Below are positions 25,971-34,738 of a DNA stretch of 64,000 bases, one piece after another. The notes below the pieces were generated by a model, which saw nothing but the letters and a program-made list of their open reading frames with translations, was not told the origin of the DNA and did no database searches. Position 1 is the stretch's first letter. Every line of letters starts with the position of its first letter. Source of the DNA: Symbioplanes lichenis (GTDB taxonomy: Bacteria; Actinomycetota; Actinomycetes; Mycobacteriales; Micromonosporaceae); the NCBI RefSeq assembly GCF_030709675.1, contig NZ_JAUZQD010000003.1:372001-436000 (forward strand), given 5' to 3'. Made by a program: the position numbers and the translations under genes.

Positions 25971-26525
25971 GTGACCGCTACCGCCCTGCTCGTGATGGAC
26001 GTGCAGAATTCCATCGTCGCGCGCTACCCCGACCTGGAATATCTGCCGCGCCTGCGCTCCGCGGTCGACGCCGCCCGGGCCGCCGGGGTGACCGTCGTCT
26101 TCGCCGGCGTCGGCTTCCGCCCGGGAGCGCCGGAGGTCAGCCCGCGCAACAAGATGTTCGGCGCGATGGCGGGCCGCGATCTGGGTCCGGCCGCGGCGGA
26201 GGCTACGGCCTTCCACCCGGACGTGGCTCCGCACGAGGGCGACCTTGTCGTCACCAAGCGCCGCGTGTCCGCGTTCGCCGGGAGCGACCTCGAGATGCTG
26301 TTGCGCGCGCAGGGGATCGGGCACCTCGTTCTGGCCGGCATCGCCACCAGCGGGGTTGTGCTGTCGACGGTGCGGCAGGCGGCGGATCTCGACTTCGAGC
26401 TCACCGTTCTCGCCGATGGCTGCCTCGACAACGATGCCGAGGTGCACCGGGTGCTGACCGAGAAGGTCTTCCCCCGCCAGGCCGACGTCGTGACCGTCGC
26501 CGAGTGGGTTGACGGGTTGTCCTGA
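25971..26525 (+). CDS. Isochorismatase-family protein lacking the catalytic cysteine
   Basis: 184 residues with the cysteine-hydrolase Rossmann-like fold. Asp10 (ALLVMDVQN) and Lys96 (LVVTKRRVSAF) of the triad are present, but the strand that normally reads TxxCV is TSGVV, so Val129 stands where the nucleophile Cys is expected. Some relatives with SGVVLST exist, so this may be a distinct subgroup with other chemistry or no hydrolysis. GTG start with GGAG seven bases upstream. Follows the LacI gene on the same strand. Confidence 0.85.
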   Translation: MTATALLVMDVQNSIVARYPDLEYLPRLRSAVDAARAAGVTVVFAGVGFRPGAPEVSPRNKMFGAMAGRDLGPAAAEATAFHPDVAPHEGDLVVTKRRVSAFAGSDLEMLLRAQGIGHLVLAGIATSGVVLSTVRQAADLDFELTVLADGCLDNDAEVHRVLTEKVFPRQADVVTVAEWVDGLS

Positions 26526-26687
26526 CGGCCCTTTCGGCGGGCGTCTTGGCCGGCCTCCCCGCTGGGTTCTTTGCCAGCCTCTTTGCCGGGCTTCCCTGCC
26601 GGGCTTCCCTGCCGGGCCTTTGTCAGATCGCCGGCCGTCATTCTTGCGCTCGGGGTGACACTGCTGATTGCTGCCATTGAGGTGATG

Positions 26688-27911
26688 TCACACCGCTGAC
26701 CGCTGCGTGGCGTCCAGGATTGCGCGGGTCGTGTCCGGCCGGCTGAGGACGTCGGTGCTGTCGACGAACTGATCGATCGCGCCGGACATCTCCCCGCCGG
26801 CGCCGGCTGCTTCGTGATCGGCGGCCGCTTCCTTGCCGGCGACTGCCTCTCCGGTGTCGGCCGTCGTTCTGCCGGCGGCTGCCCTTCCCATGTCGGCCTT
26901 CCTCCCGCCGGCGGCTGCTTCTTCGGTGGCGGCCGCTTCCTCGCCGGGGGCTGTGTCCCGGCCGGCGGCGGCGAGCGCCTCGGCGAAGCGGGCCGCGTCG
27001 ATCACCGGGTAGGGGCGGTCGAAGTAGGGGCGGCGCCGGGGATCCACCGGTGCGGCGAGGCCGAGTTCGTTCTGGCGCCGGGCGGCCGCCTCGTAGGCCG
27101 TGCACAGCGCTGCCTGCCGCCGCTCGGGATCCCCCGTGGCCACCGCCTCGTGCAGTGCCGCGGCGACGGGATCCACGCCGGGCAGCGCGGCGAAGGCGGT
27201 GCCCAGCCATTTCTGGTACGGGGGATAGCGGCGCTCCAGCAGCAGAAAGAGCCGCATGACGTCGCGCGCCAGTCGTCCCGCGATGAGCCGGCTGCCCAGA
27301 TCGTCGCCGGCCTCGGCGGTCCGGCCGACGAAGGCTTCCTCCTGGGCGATGCGGGTCCATTGCGCGGCGAGCACATGCCGCCAGACGTCACGTGGATACC
27401 ATCGCAGCCGCTCCCGCAACGCGGTCAGCTCACCGGTTCCGTCGTGGAAGACCGCGCCGCCCGTGACCTCGGCCAGCCTCTGGGAAGGAACGGCCAGCCA
27501 GTCCCGTACGCGTAGATCGCGCCGCGCGTCGAAGCCGAGCTGCCCGCGGGTCCAGGTGCCCACGTCGGTCGTGGTGACCCGGTGCGCGACCGGTCCCGTG
27601 GTGGCGGCCATGACGCGCACCCGGGCGCCGGGCGGCTCGAAGTGCGTCGGCCAGCCCCGCACCTCCTTGGGCAGCCGGGCCGACAGCAGCTCCGACACCT
27701 CCGGCCCCGCGCCCGGCGGCAGGAACAACTCCAGCCGGGGTCCCCAGTCGTGGTCGACGGACCGGGGCGAGTCGTATCCCAGGACCTCGGATCCGGGTCC
27801 CAGCCGCGCTGCCGCGTACACCATGGTGGGGAAGGCGTGGCACAGCAGTGGGCGGACCGCCTCCACGTAGAAGGTGCGGCAGAGGTCCAGTCCGGGAAGG
27901 AAGATGGGCAC
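26688..27911 (-). CDS. DUF4037 nucleotidyltransferase-like protein with C-terminal insert
   Basis: 407 residues. GYDSPRSVDHDWGPRLELFLP matches the nucleotidyltransferase-like metal-binding segment of DUF4037 proteins; RLRWYPRDVWRHVLAAQWTRIAQEEAFVGR and FLLLERRYPPYQKWLGTAF form the helical part. Near the C-terminus about 65 Ala/Glu/Gly/Thr-rich residues (AAAGGRKADMGRAAAGRTTA and neighbours) are inserted before the final helix, with repeated DNA at about 26790-26960. Start GTG 27911. Reaction unknown. Confidence 0.8.
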   Translation of the reverse strand: MPIFLPGLDLCRTFYVEAVRPLLCHAFPTMVYAAARLGPGSEVLGYDSPRSVDHDWGPRLELFLPPGAGPEVSELLSARLPKEVRGWPTHFEPPGARVRVMAATTGPVAHRVTTTDVGTWTRGQLGFDARRDLRVRDWLAVPSQRLAEVTGGAVFHDGTGELTALRERLRWYPRDVWRHVLAAQWTRIAQEEAFVGRTAEAGDDLGSRLIAGRLARDVMRLFLLLERRYPPYQKWLGTAFAALPGVDPVAAALHEAVATGDPERRQAALCTAYEAAARRQNELGLAAPVDPRRRPYFDRPYPVIDAARFAEALAAAGRDTAPGEEAAATEEAAAGGRKADMGRAAAGRTTADTGEAVAGKEAAADHEAAGAGGEMSGAIDQFVDSTDVLSRPDTTRAILDATQRSAV

Positions 27912-28058
27912 TCGCTCACGGTAGGGAGCGGGCGCGGGATCGGCGAACAGGTTTCGCCGCTGGCCCGTTTCCTTCGCCGGCCTGTGCCTCGCGGGCCTGT
28001 CCTTCGTCGGCCTGTCTTACGTCGACCTGTCTCAGGTCGGTGGCCCGTCCGCGTCTCC

Positions 28059-28166
28059 GGCTGGTTCTGGGCGTCGAGCCATGGTGGGTCGTCCGGGCGG
28101 GTGTGCGCGTCGAGCTGGGTCTTGTCGTCCGCGCGGGTGTGCGCGTCGAGCTATGTGTCGTCGTCG
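28059..28166. repeat. 36-bp x3 tandem repeat at the 3-prime end of the XRE gene
   Basis: Units at 28131-28166, 28095-28130 and 28059-28094 (about 80 percent alike), each with GCGTCGAGC and GTCG; the first contains the last four codons and stop of the XRE gene. The pattern is a serial duplication of the gene end outward. Upstream (27950-28050) a weaker 20-bp periodicity built on GGCCTGTC continues. Confidence 0.8.
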
Positions 28167-28363
28167 ACCCATTCGAGGAGATCGCCGGGCTGGCAGCCGA
28201 GGACGCGGCACATCGCCTCCAGGGTGCTGAAACGGACCGCCTTGGCGCGGCCGTTCTTGAGGACGGCGACGTTCGCGGGGGTGAGGCCGACCCGGTCCGC
28301 GAACTCGCCGACGCTCATTTTGCGCTTGGCCAGCTCGACGTCGATGCGGACGACGATGGGCAT
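28151..28363 (-). CDS. XRE-family small DNA-binding protein (YozG-like)
   Basis: 70 residues, a bare Cro/CI-type helix-turn-helix: MPIVVRIDVELAKRKMSVGE, then FADRVGLTPANVAVLKNGRA (recognition helix) and LEAMCRVLGCQPGDLLEW. This is the standard partner of DUF2975 membrane proteins. Start ATG overlaps the DUF2975 stop as TGATG, so translation is coupled. Its 3-prime end seeds a 36-bp tandem repeat. Confidence 0.9.
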   Translation of the reverse strand: MPIVVRIDVELAKRKMSVGEFADRVGLTPANVAVLKNGRAKAVRFSTLEAMCRVLGCQPGDLLEWVDDDT

Positions 28364-28842
28364 CAGATCACCGCTTCCATGTCGGTCCGCAGCGTAGTGG
28401 CCTGCCGCAGCAGCGCGCGCAGCACCACCATGAGCAGGCCGAAGACGGTGACTCCGGTGGTGAGCAGGAACAGCAGCAACGGCAGGCCGGGATCGTCCGC
28501 GTGAAAACCGACATAGAGGAGTACGCCCACGAGCACCAGCCACGCGGCGCCGATGGCCCACACGATCCCGTCGACCCAGACCAGTGACGCCTCGGTGAAG
28601 ATGCGGTCCCTCGCGACCAAAGTGAGCAGTCGCCACGTGCAAACGATCACGATCTGCACACACAACACCCAGAAAACCGTCACCGCCGTTGCGGGCCAGC
28701 GCAGGTAGGCGTCTTCCGGATGCTCCTTCGCCATGTACGCGAACTGGCCCGGCAGCGACATCGTCTGGAACAGGACGAGCACCCCGAACAGCACCACAAG
28801 GAACGCCTTGAGCGGCACCACCGCTCGACTAGCAGTCAGCAT
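28363..28842 (-). CDS. DUF2975 membrane protein
   Basis: 159 residues with four TM helices (about 8-28, 50-75, 88-112, 118-142). DUF2975 proteins regularly pair with a small XRE regulator, as here, and may modulate it. The upstream region holds the palindrome CGATTGTCAATCG, a candidate operator. Confidence 0.85.
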   Translation of the reverse strand: MLTASRAVVPLKAFLVVLFGVLVLFQTMSLPGQFAYMAKEHPEDAYLRWPATAVTVFWVLCVQIVIVCTWRLLTLVARDRIFTEASLVWVDGIVWAIGAAWLVLVGVLLYVGFHADDPGLPLLLFLLTTGVTVFGLLMVVLRALLRQATTLRTDMEAVI

Positions 28843-28867
28843 GTATCGAATGTCGCGTACTACCTAT

Positions 28868-28880
28868 CGATTGTCAATCG
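28868..28880. promoter_or_regulatory. Palindrome in the DUF2975/MFS divergent promoter
   Basis: CGATTG-T-CAATCG, a perfect 6-bp inverted repeat between the divergent DUF2975 and MFS genes; a second TATCGA lies at about 28854. This is a candidate operator for the XRE protein or a regulator of the exporter; untested. Confidence 0.4.
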
Positions 28881-28948
28881 CAACCGCGACGCGGCGTGGC
28901 GGGTGTCACGGGGCGCTCCCGGCCGGCAACCGTTACGGTCGGAGAATC

Positions 28949-30394
28949 ATGGCAAATACAGGTGTCGGGTTCCGGTCCGAGCGAGGGCCGGTGCTCGCCG
29001 CGGTGATGCTCGCGACCGCGCTCGTGGCGGTCGAGGCGTCGATCATCGCCACCGCGGTGCCGTCCATCGTGGCGGAGCTGGGCGGGTTCGCGCAGGTCCC
29101 ATGGCTCTTCTCCATCTATCTGCTCGCGCAGGCGGTGTCCGTACCCGTCTACGGCAAGCTGTCCGACCTCTTCGGCCGCAAGCCGATGGTCCTGATCGGG
29201 ATCGGTCTGTTCCTCGCCGGCTCGATCGGCGGCGGCGCGGCCTGGGGGATGGGCTCGCTGATCGCCTTCCGGCTGGTGCAGGGTCTGGGCGCCGGCGCGA
29301 TCATGCCGACCACGGTGACGATCGTCGGCGACCTCTACTCGGTGCGGGAGCGCGCCCGGGTCCAGGGCTATCTCGCCAGCGTGTGGGGCGTGTCGTCGAT
29401 CATCGGCCCGACGCTGGGCGGCGTGTTCAGCGAGTGGGTCTCGTGGCGGTGGATCTTCTTCATCAACATCCCGCTGTGCCTGATCGCGGCGGTCACCATC
29501 TGGCGGCGCTTCGACGAGCGGCTCGACCGCGGGCGCCCCGTCGTCGACTATCGCGGTGCGGTCCTGCTCACCGTGGGCCTCACGCTGCTGGTCCTGGGTG
29601 TGCTGGAGGGCGGCGAGGCCTGGGCGTGGACATCCCCGGCGAGCCTCGCGATCCTGGGCGCCGGGCTGCTGCTGCTGATCATCTTCGGTCTTGTCGAGCG
29701 GCGCGCCCCGGAGCCCGTACTCCCGCTGTGGGTCTTCCGCCGCAGGCTCCTCGTCGCCACCGGCCTGACGTCGTTCGGCATCGGCGCGATTCTGCTCGCG
29801 CTCAGTTCCTACATTCCGACGTACGCGCAGACGGTGCTCGGCCACGGCCCGCTGGTGTCCGGCTTCGCCATGGCCACGCTGCTGCTGGGCTGGCCGTTGT
29901 CGGCGAGTCAGGCCGGGCGCGTCTTCCTGCGGCTGGGGTTCCGCGGCTGCGCGCTGATCGGATCGGTGATCGTGCTGGCCGGCGTCGCCCTGCTGCTCCT
30001 GCTGGGTGAACATTCGAGCGTCGTCGAGGTCGGCGCGTACTGCCTGGTCATCGGCATCGGCATGGGCCTCACCGCGCCGCCGACCCTGGTGGCCGCGCAG
30101 AGCAGCGTCGGCTGGGCGGAGCGCGGCGTCGTCTCCGCCAACAACATCTTCCTGCGCTCGCTGGGCAGCTCGCTCGGCGTGGCAGCCTTCGGCGCGGTCG
30201 CCAACGCCGCCGTCGGATCCCATTCCGACGATCCCGTACGCGTCGCCGCGGCCGTCCACAACATCGTCATAGGTTTGGTGGTCGTGGCCGCCGTGATGAT
30301 CGTGATGGTCGCCCTGATGCCGCGCGGGGATCGTCCGGAGCCGGCCGCCGAGCCCGCACCCGCCGACGCGGAGCCGGCGACCTCGGACACCTAG
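28949..30394 (+). CDS. MFS drug:H+ antiporter, DHA2 (EmrB/QacA) type
   Basis: 481 residues, about 14 TM helices. ATALVAVEASIIATAVPSIV in TM1, GKLSDLFGRKPM (motif A, loop 2-3), RLVQGLGAGAIMPTT (motif B-like), GPTLGGVFSEWVSWRWIFFINIP (motif C and the DHA2 WRWxFxINxP signature). Likely exports hydrophobic or toxic compounds. ATG at 28949 has GGAGAATC just upstream. The C-terminus is a short Pro/Ala/Glu tail. Divergent from the XRE/DUF2975 pair. Confidence 0.92.
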   Translation: MANTGVGFRSERGPVLAAVMLATALVAVEASIIATAVPSIVAELGGFAQVPWLFSIYLLAQAVSVPVYGKLSDLFGRKPMVLIGIGLFLAGSIGGGAAWGMGSLIAFRLVQGLGAGAIMPTTVTIVGDLYSVRERARVQGYLASVWGVSSIIGPTLGGVFSEWVSWRWIFFINIPLCLIAAVTIWRRFDERLDRGRPVVDYRGAVLLTVGLTLLVLGVLEGGEAWAWTSPASLAILGAGLLLLIIFGLVERRAPEPVLPLWVFRRRLLVATGLTSFGIGAILLALSSYIPTYAQTVLGHGPLVSGFAMATLLLGWPLSASQAGRVFLRLGFRGCALIGSVIVLAGVALLLLLGEHSSVVEVGAYCLVIGIGMGLTAPPTLVAAQSSVGWAERGVVSANNIFLRSLGSSLGVAAFGAVANAAVGSHSDDPVRVAAAVHNIVIGLVVVAAVMIVMVALMPRGDRPEPAAEPAPADAEPATSDT

Positions 30395-30873
30395 TGCTCG
30401 GCGCTTGACGCGTGTGCTCGTCGCCCGGCGTACTGCCTTCGGCCTCCTGCGCTCGTCACCCGGTGTCCGGGGCCGGCGCTCGCCGTCTTGTATCCGAGGC
30501 ACGGCTGCCGTCCTGCGCGCATCTTCCGGCGCCCGGCATTCTGCGCTCGTGCCTTTCGTTGAGTGCCCTGCCGCTCCCGCTCTGGCTACCTGCCGCCCTG
30601 CGCTCGCCGCTTGTTGCTGCAGCTGTGCAGCCCTGGCTCGCCGCTTGTTGCTGCAGCGGTGCAGCCCTGGCTCGCCGCTTGTTGCTGCAGCTGTGCAGCC
30701 CTGCGGTCGTCGCGGCAGCCGTCGTCGCCGCCGTGCGTCTGTCCCCCTGAACCCTGGCGCTCGCCACCCTGCGCCCGTCGGCCGGCACACAAAGGAAGAT
30801 CGAAAAGCGTGACCCTCCGGACATTGATGGTTACCGTGCTGTAGGCGGTTGTTGCCGGCCGGAGGGAGCGCGG
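30395..30873. repeat. Intergenic repeat region, 34-bp unit x3 plus decayed copies
   Basis: No convincing gene. Perfectly spaced 34-bp units start at 30602, 30636 and 30670 (GCTCGCCGCTTGTTGCTGCA then GCTGTGCAGCCCTG, one mismatch). The flanks (30395-30600) show a degenerate pattern of TGCGCTCG/GCGCTCGTC. Each unit contains the short palindrome CTGCAG and GCTGCAGC-type symmetry. The promoter and ribosome binding site of the next gene must lie in the last 50 bp. Confidence 0.8.
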
Positions 30874-33800
30874 ATGAGCGGCATCACCAGGCGCGGACTG
30901 CTCGCCGGCGCCGCGGGTGCGGTCGGCGCAACGGCTCTGACCAGCGCGGCCGCTGCCTCACCGGGCCTTGCCGCCGAGCCACCACTCGCCGCCGTGCCGC
31001 CCCTTGCCGATCCGGAAACGAACACCAAAGCGACAGAGCGACATGTTCGTTTGAGCGCCGGCACCAACATCGCCGCCCAGATCTCGCCCGACGGCCGCTG
31101 GATCGCGATCGACCTGGCCGGGGTCCTCTGGGTGCTGCCAGGCTCGGGCGGCCCGGCGCGCCGGCTCACGAGCGACCTCTACGACATCGCGCAGCCCGCG
31201 TGGGCGCCGGACAGCCGGACGATCATCTTCCAGTCGTACCGGCACGGCTCCTTCGACCTGTGGACCGTCCGAGCCGACGGATCCCGCCTGCGCCGGCTGA
31301 CATCCGGTCCCCGGGACCACCGGGAACCGCGCTACTCGCCCGACGGCACCCGGGTGGTCTTCTCGGCCGACCTGTCCGGCAGCTACGGCGTGCACGTTCT
31401 GCACGTGGCGAGCGGCGCGGTGAGCACGGTCGCCGACAGCTCCGCCGAGGAGTACGAACCCAGCTGGTCGCCCGACGGCAGCCGCATCGCGTTCGTCGTG
31501 GCGAACACGCGCATCGACGTGGTCGAAGTGGCAACCGGCACGCGCCGGACCGCTGTCTCCGTGCCGGCCGGGCAGGTGCTGCACGCCCCGGCCTGGACGC
31601 CCGACGGCGCGGAGCTCCTCTACTCCCGCACGTACGACGGCCGTGCCGAACTGTGGCGAACGTCGTCGCTCGCAGGAACAGGCTCCACCGACGGCGCCGG
31701 TTCTTCCCGCGGGTCCGGTGTCTCCCACGGCTCCGGCTCCTCCGGCGGCTCAGGTTCCTCCGACGGTGCGGGCTCGGCTGCTTCCTTCGAGGGTGCGGGC
31801 TCGGCTGCTTCCTTCGAGGGTGCCGGCTCGGCTGCCTTCTCCGAGGGTGCCGGCTCCGCTGCGGGCGCGAGCTCGGCCGAGAGGGTGGCCGTCGCTGATG
31901 GCGTCGCCGAGGTCGTGGGCGAGGACGTCTTCCCGTTCCGGGTGTCGTGGCGCGGCCCGCGCGAGTTCGTCTACACGGCCGACGGTCAGATCCGCCGCCG
32001 CACCCTCAGCGCTACCGGCGCCGGCGACGGCACGCACACGAGTGGCGGAAACGTGCGAACGAACGTGATCGGTTTTAGCGCGGCGCTCACTCTTGTGCAA
32101 CCTCAGTATCGGCGGCGATCGCGGGACTTCGATGCGGTTCGGCCGCGTCCGGTTGTGGGGATCGGCAGTCCGGTGCTGTCGCCGGACGGGATGCGCGTGG
32201 CGTTCCGGGCGCTCAACGACATCTGGACGATGACGATCGGGCAGGCGCCGCGACCGGTCACCCGGGACAGCTGGTGGAAGTGTGACCCGGCGTGGTCACC
32301 GGACGGCCGCTACCTGTCGTACTCGTCGGATCGTGGCGGTTCGCTCAACATCTGGCTGCGAGATTTGCGTACGGGGGAAGACCGGCAGTTGTCCGACCTG
32401 GCCGGCGCCGCGGCAGTGAGCGGAAGTTGGTCACCCGACAGTGCGCGTTTGGCGTTTCTCGATCAGACCGGCGCGCTCTACACGGTCGAGGTGGCGACCG
32501 GCGAGATCCGGCGCGTGTATCCCGCGACGTTCGAGCCGGGGCGGCCGACCTGGTCCGCCGACGGGCGCACGATCGCCCTCGCCGCGATCGTGCCGTTCTC
32601 CGCGCGCTTCCGGGAGGGCTTGAGCAAAATTCTGCTGGTCGACGTGGCCACGAGTACCGGCCGGTACGTGGATCCACTGCCGGAGCGATCGATCCAGACG
32701 CGCGGCGACGACGGTCCCGTGTGGTCGCCGGACGGGACACGCATGGCATTCGTCGTCGCCAGTGTTCTCTACGTCGCCGATGTGTATCCCGACGGCACGA
32801 TCAAGGGTCCACCGCGACAGGTCACGCGCGAGGTGACGGATGCGCCGTCGTGGAGCGGCGACTCGTCCACGCTGCTCTACCTGCACAACGGCACGCTGCG
32901 GCTGGTGCCGGCGACGGGCGGGACACCCCGGACCGTACGCGTGGCGCTGACCTGGGCAAACACCGCACCCCGCGGGCGTACGGTCATCCGGGCCGGTCGG
33001 CTCTGGGACGGCCTGACGCCAAACGTGCAAACGAACATAGACGTAGTGATCGAAGGGCACCGCATCACCGCCGTCGAGCCGATCGCCCCCGGCCGGGACG
33101 GTCACGTGATCGACGCGCGCGGGTCAATGGTCATCCCCGGCCTGGTGGACATGCACCACCACCGCGAGATGCAGGGATATGCGTACGGGGCCAGGCAGGG
33201 CGCACTGTGGCTGTCGCTCGGCGTCACGACGACGCGGTCGCCGGGCAGCCCCGCCTATCACATGGTGGAGGAGCGCGAATCCGTACAGTCCGGCGCGCGG
33301 ATCGCACCCCGCTACTTCGCGACCGGCGAGGCCGTCGACGGCAGCCGCATCTACTACAACTTCATGCGCCCGACCTTCGACGACGCGCAACTCGCCCTCG
33401 AACTGTCCCGCGCCGGGGCGCTCGACTACGACCTGATGAAGGCGTATGTGCGGCTGAGTCCCGAGCGGCAGCGCAAGGTCATCGCCTGGGCCCATGCGCA
33501 CGGCGTCCCGAGCACGTCGCACTATCATTACCCGGCCTTCGCCTTCGGCGGCGACGGCATGGAACACGTGGGCGCCACGAGCAGATTCGGCTATTCGCGT
33601 ACGGTCACCGCGCTCGGAAACGTGCAGAGCGACGTGGCCACTGTGTTCACTTCGACGGGCGCCACGCTCACCCCGACTCTGTTCAACGCCATGAGCCTGT
33701 TGCGCGAGGACGACAGCCTGGTCACGGACGAGCGGGTCCGGATCCTCTACCCCGCCTGGGAGTACACGACTCTGCAAGCCTTGGTTGCACAAGCGCGCAC

Positions 33801-34296
33801 GACCGATCAGACGGTCACGCGCGAAAACCTCGGCCGCCAGGTCGCTCACGTGGCGCGGGTGCTGCGCGGCGGCGGTCGCGTGATCAGTGGCACGGACTCG
33901 CCGATCGCCCCGAACGCGGTGAGCCTGCACTACAACCTGCGCGCGATGGTGGCGTACGGGATGACGCCTTTTGAAGCTTTGACGACCGCGACGCGCATTC
34001 CTGGGGAGGTGCTGGCCGCGCCGCTCGGGGTGGTGCGGCCGGGGGCGTACGCGGATCTGGCTGTGCTCGGAGGGGATCCACTGACGGACATCCGGCAGGC
34101 CGCCAACGTGCGGCAGGTCGTGGCGAACGGGGTGGTGCACGAGGTGGCGGAACTGGTGCGGCCGTTTGCCGCGCTGCCCACGCGGCCGGTGCCGCTGACT
34201 GCGCACATGGGCGCGCATCCGGACACCGCCAAGTACTGGTGGCACGACCCGGCCTACCTGGAGGAGGCGAAGCACGCCTGCTGCGAGCAGGGCTGA
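30874..34296 (+). CDS. Tat-exported amidohydrolase with N-terminal WD40-like beta-propeller
   Basis: 1140 residues. Twin-arginine signal (SGITRRGLLAGAAGAVGATA), then TolB/PD40 propeller blades (ISPDGRWIAIDL, WAPDSRTIIFQSY, YSPDGTRVVFSADL, WSPDGSRIAFV, and more to about residue 690), then an imidazolonepropionase-like amidohydrolase barrel (about 700-1100): VDMHHHREMQG metal pair, STSHYHYPAFAFGG, EHVG and ISGTDSPIAPN with the catalytic Asp. An about 65-residue Gly/Ser/Ala insert (GAGSAASFE repeats, 31765-31860) sits between propeller blades. GGAGGGAGCG precedes the ATG. Expected to work outside the membrane, perhaps on peptides or cyclic amides; substrate unknown. Confidence 0.88.
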   Translation: MSGITRRGLLAGAAGAVGATALTSAAAASPGLAAEPPLAAVPPLADPETNTKATERHVRLSAGTNIAAQISPDGRWIAIDLAGVLWVLPGSGGPARRLTSDLYDIAQPAWAPDSRTIIFQSYRHGSFDLWTVRADGSRLRRLTSGPRDHREPRYSPDGTRVVFSADLSGSYGVHVLHVASGAVSTVADSSAEEYEPSWSPDGSRIAFVVANTRIDVVEVATGTRRTAVSVPAGQVLHAPAWTPDGAELLYSRTYDGRAELWRTSSLAGTGSTDGAGSSRGSGVSHGSGSSGGSGSSDGAGSAASFEGAGSAASFEGAGSAAFSEGAGSAAGASSAERVAVADGVAEVVGEDVFPFRVSWRGPREFVYTADGQIRRRTLSATGAGDGTHTSGGNVRTNVIGFSAALTLVQPQYRRRSRDFDAVRPRPVVGIGSPVLSPDGMRVAFRALNDIWTMTIGQAPRPVTRDSWWKCDPAWSPDGRYLSYSSDRGGSLNIWLRDLRTGEDRQLSDLAGAAAVSGSWSPDSARLAFLDQTGALYTVEVATGEIRRVYPATFEPGRPTWSADGRTIALAAIVPFSARFREGLSKILLVDVATSTGRYVDPLPERSIQTRGDDGPVWSPDGTRMAFVVASVLYVADVYPDGTIKGPPRQVTREVTDAPSWSGDSSTLLYLHNGTLRLVPATGGTPRTVRVALTWANTAPRGRTVIRAGRLWDGLTPNVQTNIDVVIEGHRITAVEPIAPGRDGHVIDARGSMVIPGLVDMHHHREMQGYAYGARQGALWLSLGVTTTRSPGSPAYHMVEERESVQSGARIAPRYFATGEAVDGSRIYYNFMRPTFDDAQLALELSRAGALDYDLMKAYVRLSPERQRKVIAWAHAHGVPSTSHYHYPAFAFGGDGMEHVGATSRFGYSRTVTALGNVQSDVATVFTSTGATLTPTLFNAMSLLREDDSLVTDERVRILYPAWEYTTLQALVAQARTTDQTVTRENLGRQVAHVARVLRGGGRVISGTDSPIAPNAVSLHYNLRAMVAYGMTPFEALTTATRIPGEVLAAPLGVVRPGAYADLAVLGGDPLTDIRQAANVRQVVANGVVHEVAELVRPFAALPTRPVPLTAHMGAHPDTAKYWWHDPAYLEEAKHACCEQG
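31765..31860. repeat. In-frame 27-bp tandem repeat inside the propeller amidohydrolase gene
   Basis: Units at 31765, 31792 and 31819 plus a partial copy; each encodes GAGSAASFE or a one/two-residue variant. Preceded by a more decayed Gly/Ser stretch from about 31675. Confidence 0.85.
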
Positions 34297-34738
34297 TGCT
34301 CGTCGGCGGCGGGTTGCGGCGGGTTGCGGCGGGTTGCGGCGGGTTGCGGCGGGCTGCGGCCGGCTTGCCTGGGAGGCGAAGCACGCTTGTTGCGACGAGG
34401 GCTTGACGGCGTCGGGTGGTCGGCCGTGGCGGGCTCGCCTGGCGGAGACGAAGCGTGCACATTGCGACGAGAGCTGATGCTCGTCGGCGGCTGATCGCGG
34501 CCTCGGTCGTTCGTTGGCCGCTTACTCGCGAACTTCAGCCCTTGTCGGCGGCCGATCGCGGCCTCCAGTGTTTTGTCGGTGGCGGGCCGCGGCTTTCGGT
34601 CGTCGGCGAATGCGCATGTCGATTTCCGGTGGGCGGGGATTGAGTGGATCTCACCTTTTCGCCAGAGTGGACACTGTCCCGGCGTGAGGCGCGGCGTGGG
34701 ACGGAACCGCGTGGGTGGGCGCGTCCTGGGGAGGGCGC
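34297..34738. repeat. Intergenic region with 10-bp array and echoes of the preceding gene end
   Basis: No gene seen. A 10-bp array GCGGGTTGCG runs at about 34306-34360. Around it, sequence resembling the last 40 bases of the amidohydrolase (GGCGAAGCACGC, TGCGA, GGGCTGATGCTCGTCGGCGG) recurs at about 34366-34410 and 34433-34492, with more decayed material to about 34570. The fusion gene's ribosome binding site (GGGGAGGG) is at 34728-34735. Confidence 0.75.

Noticed and set aside
30602..30703. Possible CRISPR or integron attC array
   Set aside because: 34-bp units without spacers, no integrase or cas genes nearby.
28874..30790. 638-residue minus-strand frame
   Set aside because: Antisense of the MFS gene; no ribosome binding site, His/Asp/Gln-rich and motif-free.
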